A DNA stretch of 64,000 nucleotides, taken from Pseudomonadota bacterium. Lineage in GTDB: Bacteria > Myxococcota_A > Polyangia > Haliangiales > Haliangiaceae. The stretch lies in NCBI GenBank assembly GCA_022360315.1, contig JAKSDA010000191.1, forward strand, positions 1 to 64,000, in the 5' to 3' direction. Positions 62,813 through 64,000 of the stretch are shown here, piece after piece. Each line of letters opens with the position of its first letter. Within the stretch, counting starts at the first letter, position 1. The notes under the pieces are model-generated. The model saw only the letters and a list, made by a program, of their open reading frames with translations, was not told the origin of the DNA and ran no database searches. A program made the translations under genes and the position numbers.

Positions 62813-63550
62813 ATGGATTTGCACGGAAAAACCGCTGTAATCACCGGGGCCAGTCGCGGTATTGGCGCAGGACTGGCCGAGGGGTTTGCTGCTCGTGGCA
62901 TGAAACTGGCATTGTGCGCTCGCAGCGCCTCTACCCTGCCAAAAGGCGCCGACGGGATAACCGACCAGGTCGATGTCGCCCGCGAGGCCGACGTGCGGCG
63001 ATTCGCCAGTGCTGCCGAGCGAAAACTGGGCACGCTCGACCTGTGGATCAACAATGCCGGCGTCCTCGGACCCATCGCCCCACTGCGCGAGATACCCGCC
63101 GACCAGTTTCTCGCCCACCTACAGGTCAATATCATGGGCGTCGTGCACGGCAGCCGCGCCTACATCGACTATGTGCGCAGTTCGGGCCACAGCGGCGTGC
63201 TGATCAACATTTCGAGCGGCGCAGCCCAAAACGGGTACGCTGGTTGGGCCCCCTACTGCGCCAGCAAGGCAGCCGTTGATCGCATCTCCGAGGCCATCCA
63301 GCTCGAAGAAGGCGACCATCTGCGCGTCCACTCGATCGCCCCGGGAATTGTCGATACCGACATGCAGGCGCTCATTCGTTCCACTCCCGAGGACAAATTC
63401 CCCGCCCTGGGCAAGTTCCTCGACATCAAGAAGCAGGACGCCTTCAACTCGGTTCCGTTCGTGGCCGAGCACATCCTGCGCTGCGCATTCGACCCCGAGG
63501 CACGGCCCGATGACGTTGTGGTACGCCTGCCCTTCGAGAAATCAGCCTGA
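62813..63550 (+). CDS. Short-chain dehydrogenase/reductase
   Basis: A 245-residue classical SDR: TGASRGIG cofactor loop (residues 10-17), NNAG (about 82), the active-site Ser in NISSGAAQ, YCASK with Tyr and Lys, and PGIVDT. Residue 35 region CARS suggests NADP+ preference. ATG 62813 (MDLHGKTAVITG) starts directly at the fold; the frame stays open to 62714 but the extra residues lack family resemblance. It stands alone between two intergenic regions. The substrate is unknown. Confidence 0.9.
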   Translation: MDLHGKTAVITGASRGIGAGLAEGFAARGMKLALCARSASTLPKGADGITDQVDVAREADVRRFASAAERKLGTLDLWINNAGVLGPIAPLREIPADQFLAHLQVNIMGVVHGSRAYIDYVRSSGHSGVLINISSGAAQNGYAGWAPYCASKAAVDRISEAIQLEEGDHLRVHSIAPGIVDTDMQALIRSTPEDKFPALGKFLDIKKQDAFNSVPFVAEHILRCAFDPEARPDDVVVRLPFEKSA

Positions 63551-63828
63551 TCGGCCCCTGTCGAGCTGGCCCATGGCTCTCGATCGAGCTATCTAAATCG
63601 CCCGACCATTCCCTTCCGCCTTCTCGGGAGGTCCAAAACCAGTCTCGCTGGGCGGGCTCTGTATCCTAAAACACTCTGGTTACAGTAATGTGAGTGAACC
63701 CCACTACAATGAGTACGGATTTTTTCACTTTTCCGCGTATAAGATTCACTTTGAGCTTGATAGTTGCGAGATAGTTTGCAAAATAGTTATCATATAGTTT
63801 GTATTATCAATCACAAACTAACAGTGCG
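63551..63828. other. Intergenic region, AT-rich toward the right
   Basis: 278 bp between the SDR stop and the start of the truncated ORF. The left part (to about 63660) is GC-rich and unremarkable; from about 63660 the base composition shifts to AT-rich and contains the repeat array at 63761-63820. No T run after a stem marks an SDR terminator. Confidence 0.45.
63761..63820 (+). promoter_or_regulatory. Four phased TAGTT repeats and a TAGTTTGT/ACAAACTA dyad
   Basis: TAGTT starts at 63761, 63772, 63784 and 63795, spacings of 11, 12 and 11 bp, one DNA turn each. The last copy, TAGTTTGT (63795-63802), is also the left arm of a perfect inverted repeat with ACAAACTA (63813-63820). The array ends eight bases before the next start codon. 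Direct repeats with 11-bp spacing are the pattern of OmpR/SARP-type regulators. Confidence 0.55.
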
Positions 63829-64000
63829 ATGAATCTCAAAAAAGTTCTGACTAGATTTGCCCTCTCTCCTGATGACCACGGAGAGCTCCGCCGGGTTGCA
63901 CGGGCTCTCGGCAATGAGCTTCCGCGGCATCGATTGGACGTACTGCGCTCGTTCCGGTCCGAGCTGGCCCGCATGTGCGTTTCTGGCGCTTCGTATGCGG
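63829..64000 (+). CDS. Partial ORF, start only, truncated by window end
   Basis: An open frame begins at ATG 63829 and runs without stop to the end of the window: MNLKKVLTRFALSPDDHG, then a charged helical segment (ELRRVARALG, RLDVLRSFRSELARM), 57 residues so far. No domain can be recognised from this part. The position directly behind a phased repeat array supports it being a real, regulated gene. No good ribosome-binding site is visible, only the sequence CTAACAGTGCG before the ATG. Confidence 0.45.
   Translation, partial: MNLKKVLTRFALSPDDHGELRRVARALGNELPRHRLDVLRSFRSELARMCVSGASYA

Noticed and set aside
1..64000. CRISPR array, rRNA, tRNA or prophage
   Set aside because: No regularly spaced identical repeats of 24-37 bp, no tRNA-like cloverleaf with a conserved TTCGANTC arm, and no phage structural or transposase gene was seen by eye; a covariance-model tRNA scan was not possible here.

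Overview
The window looks like a Myxococcota (delta-proteobacterial, Haliangium/Nannocystis-like) chromosome segment of moderately high GC. The support is intrinsic: a MYXO-CTERM-like sorting tail next to a DUF4215-type Cys-rich motif (58487-62440), Ser/Thr kinases with the HRDVSPxN catalytic loop common in myxobacteria, many lipoproteins, and large secreted or surface proteins. No rRNA, tRNA or CRISPR array was seen, and no complete transposase gene.

Layout. 1-5.8 kb holds a Uma2-type nuclease-fold gene, a class I PPK2 polyphosphate kinase, a small outer-membrane barrel and an NTE/patatin phospholipase with two cyclic-nucleotide-binding domains. A 1.07 kb AT-rich intergenic region with a promoter-like site and a 13-bp palindrome precedes a lipid or polyketide locus (6.8-17 kb): a membrane desaturase, a CrtI/retinol-saturase-like flavoenzyme and a 2,428-residue reducing type I PKS (KS-AT-DH-ER-KR-ACP) with an N-terminal hot-dog thioesterase domain. 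A periplasmic amidohydrolase lipoprotein follows and ends exactly at a 159-bp MITE-like element.

18.8-23.8 kb encodes a 1,469-residue eCIS/polymorphic-toxin-like protein with a candidate C-terminal PD-(D/E)xK nuclease, followed 3 bp later by a small gene that could be its immunity protein. At 24.2-25.25 kb a truncated Ser/Thr kinase is joined through a 12-bp direct repeat to a frameshifted carbonyl-reductase pseudogene. Then come a surface protein with about eight Ig/carboxypeptidase-regulatory-like repeats, a BolA-like protein and a signalling block (28.7-36.6 kb) of three Ser/Thr kinases, a PP2C phosphatase and a HIT hydrolase.

36.6-50.9 kb is entirely on the minus strand: an alkaline-phosphatase/sulfatase-fold lipoprotein; an SSS transporter, sugar nucleotidyltransferase and galacturonokinase-like GHMP kinase operon; a four-gene operon with an M35-like metalloprotease effector candidate, a lipoprotein, a pentapeptide-repeat protein and a small beta-protein; and a TPR/peptidase-MA protein coupled to a DUF4175 protein. 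51-58.5 kb carries a TldD-like Tat lipoprotein that lacks the zinc motif, and an aap-type amino-acid ABC operon bracketed by two paralogous membrane-anchored binding proteins. The window ends with a giant MYXO-CTERM/OmpA fusion, a short-chain dehydrogenase, and a truncated ORF behind an array of helically phased TAGTT repeats.
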